NCBI RefSeq assembly: GCF_016097555.1
Contig: NC_054712.1
Coordinates: forward strand, 35,922,266 to 35,986,265
Direction: 5' to 3'
DNA from: Gigantopelta aegis
Lineage: Eukaryota > Mollusca > Gastropoda > Neomphalida > Peltospiridae
DNA: 64,000 bases
A program made the translations under genes and the position numbers. This document shows positions 61,164 to 64,000 of this stretch, piece by piece. The notes under the pieces were generated by a model. The model had not been told where the DNA came from and searched no databases. It saw only the letters and a list, made by a program, of their open reading frames with translations. The stretch's first letter is position 1. Every line of letters starts with the position of its first letter.

Positions 61164-62773
61164 TATACTACTCAAAAGAATTTAAGGGTCAAAAATTTAT
61201 AACCAAATAAGTTTCATAGTGTATTAGATTGATGATGTAAACTACACCAAAATTTTTATTTATTGTTCCATATTTACAAAAATCCACAAATAAACGTCAC
61301 TGTATACAAGAAAGTCACATGACATGCTGTCAAAGTTGAAGGTTGTCAAACATGGATTTTACACATTAGAACATTCGTTTAATAGTGTGTGAATCCACCC
61401 CTGGCGCGAATACACTCGACACATCGTTGCCTCATGCTGTTGATCAGACGTCTGAAGAACTCTTGGGGAATGGCCTGCCACTCTGCCATAAGAAGTTGAC
61501 CCAGATCATGAAGGTTGGCCGGAGGGTGCATGGTTATCCCAAACTCTCCTGCCTAATTCGTCCCAGGCGTACTCTATTGGGGCCAAGTCAGGCGAATATG
61601 CTGGCCAATCCATCCTGGCGATATCTTGTTGTCTGAGAAAGTCCGTTACCACCCTGGCGCGGTGGGGTCTGGCATTGTCATCCTGCAGAACTGCCCCGCC
61701 GCCAATCTACTGAAGGCCTGGGAGAACCAACGGCCAGATAATCTCATTCAGATAGCGGATTCCATTCAGATTACCATCCACCACATAGAGGGGGGTCCTG
61801 TGGTGGATAGAGATGCCGCCCCACACCATGACGCTGCCACCACCGAACCGGTGACGTTGTCTAACGTTAACGTCAGCGAAGCGCTCCCCAGGACGTCTGT
61901 AGAGACGAACCCGACCGTCGTTGAACTGGAGACTAAACCTGAACTCATCAGTGATCATCACTCGACCCCACTGAACACGTTGCCACCGCAGATGAAGCGT
62001 GCACCAGTGACGTCTGGTCGTTCTGTGACGTGGTAGGAGTGGTGGTCGAACAGCCTGGCGATGCCAGCGTAGATTATTGGCTCTCAGACGATTGCGTATG
62101 GTTTGATCAGACACTCGAGTTCCAGTCGCAGTCCGCAGATTGCCACGTAATCGGCGTGCAGTGGTTGTGCGTTGACGTAGAGCCATATTGGTGATGTAGC
62201 GGTCCTCTCTATTTGTAGTGCTTCGGGGTCTTCCCGAACGTGGACGATTTCGAACAGAATTCGTTGCTTGGTACTGTTGCCACAGTCGGCCAACGACACG
62301 CTGACTGACACCAAGTCTCAGAGCAACATTTCTTTGCGTATTGCCATCCTGAAGCCAAGCAATAGCCCTTCCTCGATCTTCGATAGTCAGTTGAAGTCGT
62401 ACCATTGTCGAATTTGGAGTGTGCACCGTACACGAACGCAAGCTCCAATTATACGGAAATTTAGCATTGGGAACATGGAATACACGTGCAAAGCGTGCAA
62501 ATGAAGCGCTTTGTGAAAAAGCAAGTTATGGACACTTAGCAGACCTTTCGCTTTCGCCCTAATTTACGTGCAAATGTAAGCATGTTTTCGCCATTAGAAC
62601 TAGTCGACAGTGTCAATGACAGTGGATTTTAATTCATTTATGGGTTGCTTAGACCCACTTTCGTCAAAATGGAACAATACCATGCGTGACATTATGGTCT
62701 AGCTAATATAATTGACATTCAGAAAATAATGTCGAAAATATCGTCTGACCCTTAAATTCTTTTGAGTAGTATA
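61164..62773 (-). mobile_element. Tc1/mariner transposon, 1.6 kb
   Basis: Perfect inverted repeats of 28 bp including the TA target lie at 61164-61191 and 62746-62773 (TACTACTCAAAAGAA outward end). It encodes a DD34E transposase on the minus strand with only two disruptions. Perfect TIRs and light decay indicate a fairly young insertion. Confidence 0.95.
61379..62405 (-). pseudogene. Tc1-type DD34E transposase, two lesions
   Basis: It starts at the ATG at 62405 (MVRLQLTIEDRGRAIAWLQD) and should end at the TAA at 61379-61381, about 340 codons, normal for Tc1. Paired helix-turn-helix: NVALRLGVSQRVVGRLWQQY, a GRPRSTT AT-hook-like linker, then a second HTH ending in VSDQTIRNRL. Catalytic residues: D in MITDEFRFSL, D in LQDDNARPHRA, E in LAPIEYAWDEL, with 34 residues between the last two. 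A single TAG stop at 61707-61709 lies just before the second Asp, and a one-base shift near 61520-61535 precedes the C-terminal GGFTHY. The HTH frame is otherwise open. Confidence 0.9.
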
Positions 62774-63689
62774 TTTTAGCATGTTTTGGTCATATATATG
62801 GCTTCTATACATTGTTTCAGTAAATTTTTACTGGTTATACACGCAAAAAACACTGGGATTTCACATACTTATGAAAAATATTGAAATGAGCATTAGGCAA
62901 GTATTTGTTACACATTTGTTCAGAATGGTTTTTGTCATTGTGTTCCCTCAAAATTGTTATTTAAGTCATTAAGTTTAAGAACATGCCACAATGCTGACAA
63001 CTTTCAACGGAAGAAGTTGTATTTTCCCCCATATTTAAAGGAAAATGCTAAAATATCTATTGGACCTTAATTAATTTTGTGGAGTATAGTATAGTCAGAT
63101 ATACTGAACCATATTTGAATACTGCTGCCTCAATATATTAAATACAGTGCAATTTTTAATAGTAAAAGGTTCAAGCAGCCCAAAATATGTGTAAATATAG
63201 AAAATAATGCATTTCAGACATTGCTTAACTTTTGCCGATGAGTATATCATTATTCATACCACATATTGCATTGTTATTTTGTTTGTTACTATTAACGTCT
63301 AGTATAGGATGAATATCATTCATTTTGGCCTTATATCTGTTCAAAATTTATATGGATGACAACTTTATCACTATATTTAATTTTTCAATATAGTGTTTTT
63401 GGGACACAAATGGCGATATTTTTTTAATCCACCAACGTTTTTGCTGCAGACAAGCAGATATTAAATTCATATATAATGAGGTATCTAAAAATACTTGTCT
63501 CCAAAAATCCCTAGGGAGGGAGGGTTTCGGTATCTGGCCCATGGACTATTACCACTGTATTGTGTTTAGCCGCCCGACACTGGAAGGAATAATTGTTCAT
63601 CCTCGGAAGAATATAACTGCAGTAATTGGATGTTAAATAATGCTAACGTGATCAAGATTTGGAAAACCCACGGTCACTACCACCTTTTT
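62774..63689. other. AT-rich intergenic DNA, nothing recognised
   Basis: No gene or repeat family recognised. Confidence 0.5.
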
Positions 63690-63775
63690 TTTTTTTTAAT
63701 ACAACCTTTGATACAACAGTTTAAGCCAAGGTTGGAATGGAAATAACAGATTGGGTCCACACGGAAGGGTTCATA
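63690..63775 (-). mobile_element. SINE-B body scrap
   Basis: ACAACCTTTGATACAACAGT, GGTTGGAATGGAAATAACAG and GATTGGGTCCAC follow the SINE-B body order. Both ends are missing. Confidence 0.5.
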
Positions 63776-63954
63776 CGGGCCATGGAAATGTTAGAAAGTT
63801 GTGACATTTGCAAATAATTTTACATGCCTCAAAAGTCTGAAAACTAACATTTCTGAAAAAAATGTTTTCATTTAAAATATGAGCATAAATTCACACCAAT
63901 AATTATAATATTGCCTTTGAAGTCATGGAATTTTGTTCATAATGAAAAAAAAAG

Positions 63955-64000
63955 AAGTTTGTTTTGTTAACGATACCACTAGAGCACATTGATTTATTAA
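63955..64000 (-). mobile_element. SINE-B tail, cut by the window end
   Basis: AAGTTTGTTTTGTTAACGATACCACTAGAG followed by CATTGATTTATTAA is the SINE-B tail. The rest lies beyond the window. Confidence 0.8.

Overview
This window looks like marine mollusc nuclear DNA, most likely gastropod. That call rests on the interspersed repeats (several tRNA-derived SINE families of a type I associate with gastropods), the intron-rich layout, the AT-rich background with many microsatellites and long G/C homopolymers, and animal proteins (CPQ, CHMP4, SPATA2/tamozhennic). No species can be named from the sequence alone. There are no operons, rRNA genes or CRISPR arrays.

Host genes. (1) A SPATA2/tamozhennic-like gene lies on the minus strand. 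I assemble two coding exons (21967-22263 and 13340-14776) across a 7.2 kb repeat-filled intron, giving a 577-residue protein with an N-terminal PUB-like region and two C-terminal RanBP2-type zinc fingers. (2) Two tandem, intronless carboxypeptidase Q genes (31381-32823 and 38807-40243, plus strand) sit in a duplicated segment of about 4 kb. An antisense scrap of a third CPQ copy lies 1 kb upstream. (3) A CHMP4/Snf7 ESCRT-III gene is spread over five coding exons (44709-54232, plus strand) and gives a complete 220-residue protein. These genes are not functionally linked: one is a ubiquitin-signalling adaptor, one a secreted or lysosomal dipeptidase pair, one a membrane-scission subunit.

Mobile DNA fills most of the rest. 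SINE names used here are my own. SINE-A has a tRNA-like head with a GGTTCGGATCC B box and a tail ending in TTTCTTTCTTT. SINE-B has a second head with a GGATCGATCCC-type B box and a tail ending GTCGTTAAACAAAACAAAC. SINE-C has the B head with the A tail. SINE-D carries a GGGCTGTCTGTCCAGGACAG body. SINE-E is the GGCTTAACGTGCACATTCAG repeat. One copy (435-832) joins the A head to the B tail, so heads and tails recombine. There are two Tc1-type DD34E transposons (6349-7888 and 61164-62773), a decayed Penelope-like element (35608-38100), a 5'-truncated LINE (41549-41926), several hAT-type elements with 8-bp target duplications, and TTAA-flanked MITEs.

Layout. 0-13 kb: repeats, no host gene seen. 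13-22.3 kb: SPATA2-like gene. 22.5-31 kb: nested SINE, hAT and MITE insertions. 31-42 kb: CPQ tandem pair with minisatellite and Penelope-like element between. 42-44.5 kb: microsatellites and SINEs. 44.7-54.2 kb: CHMP4 gene, followed by a repeat-bearing 3' region to about 58.8 kb. 59-64 kb: a decayed multicopy ORF, a Tc1 element and AT-rich sequence.

The most interesting signals are three minisatellites that each appear to have grown out of a SINE body, natural empty/filled-site comparisons between the two CPQ flanks, a SGNH-hydrolase-like domain on the same strand upstream of the Penelope-like RT, and a SINE inserted eight bases after a CHMP4 splice donor. I did not find a clearly new gene system.
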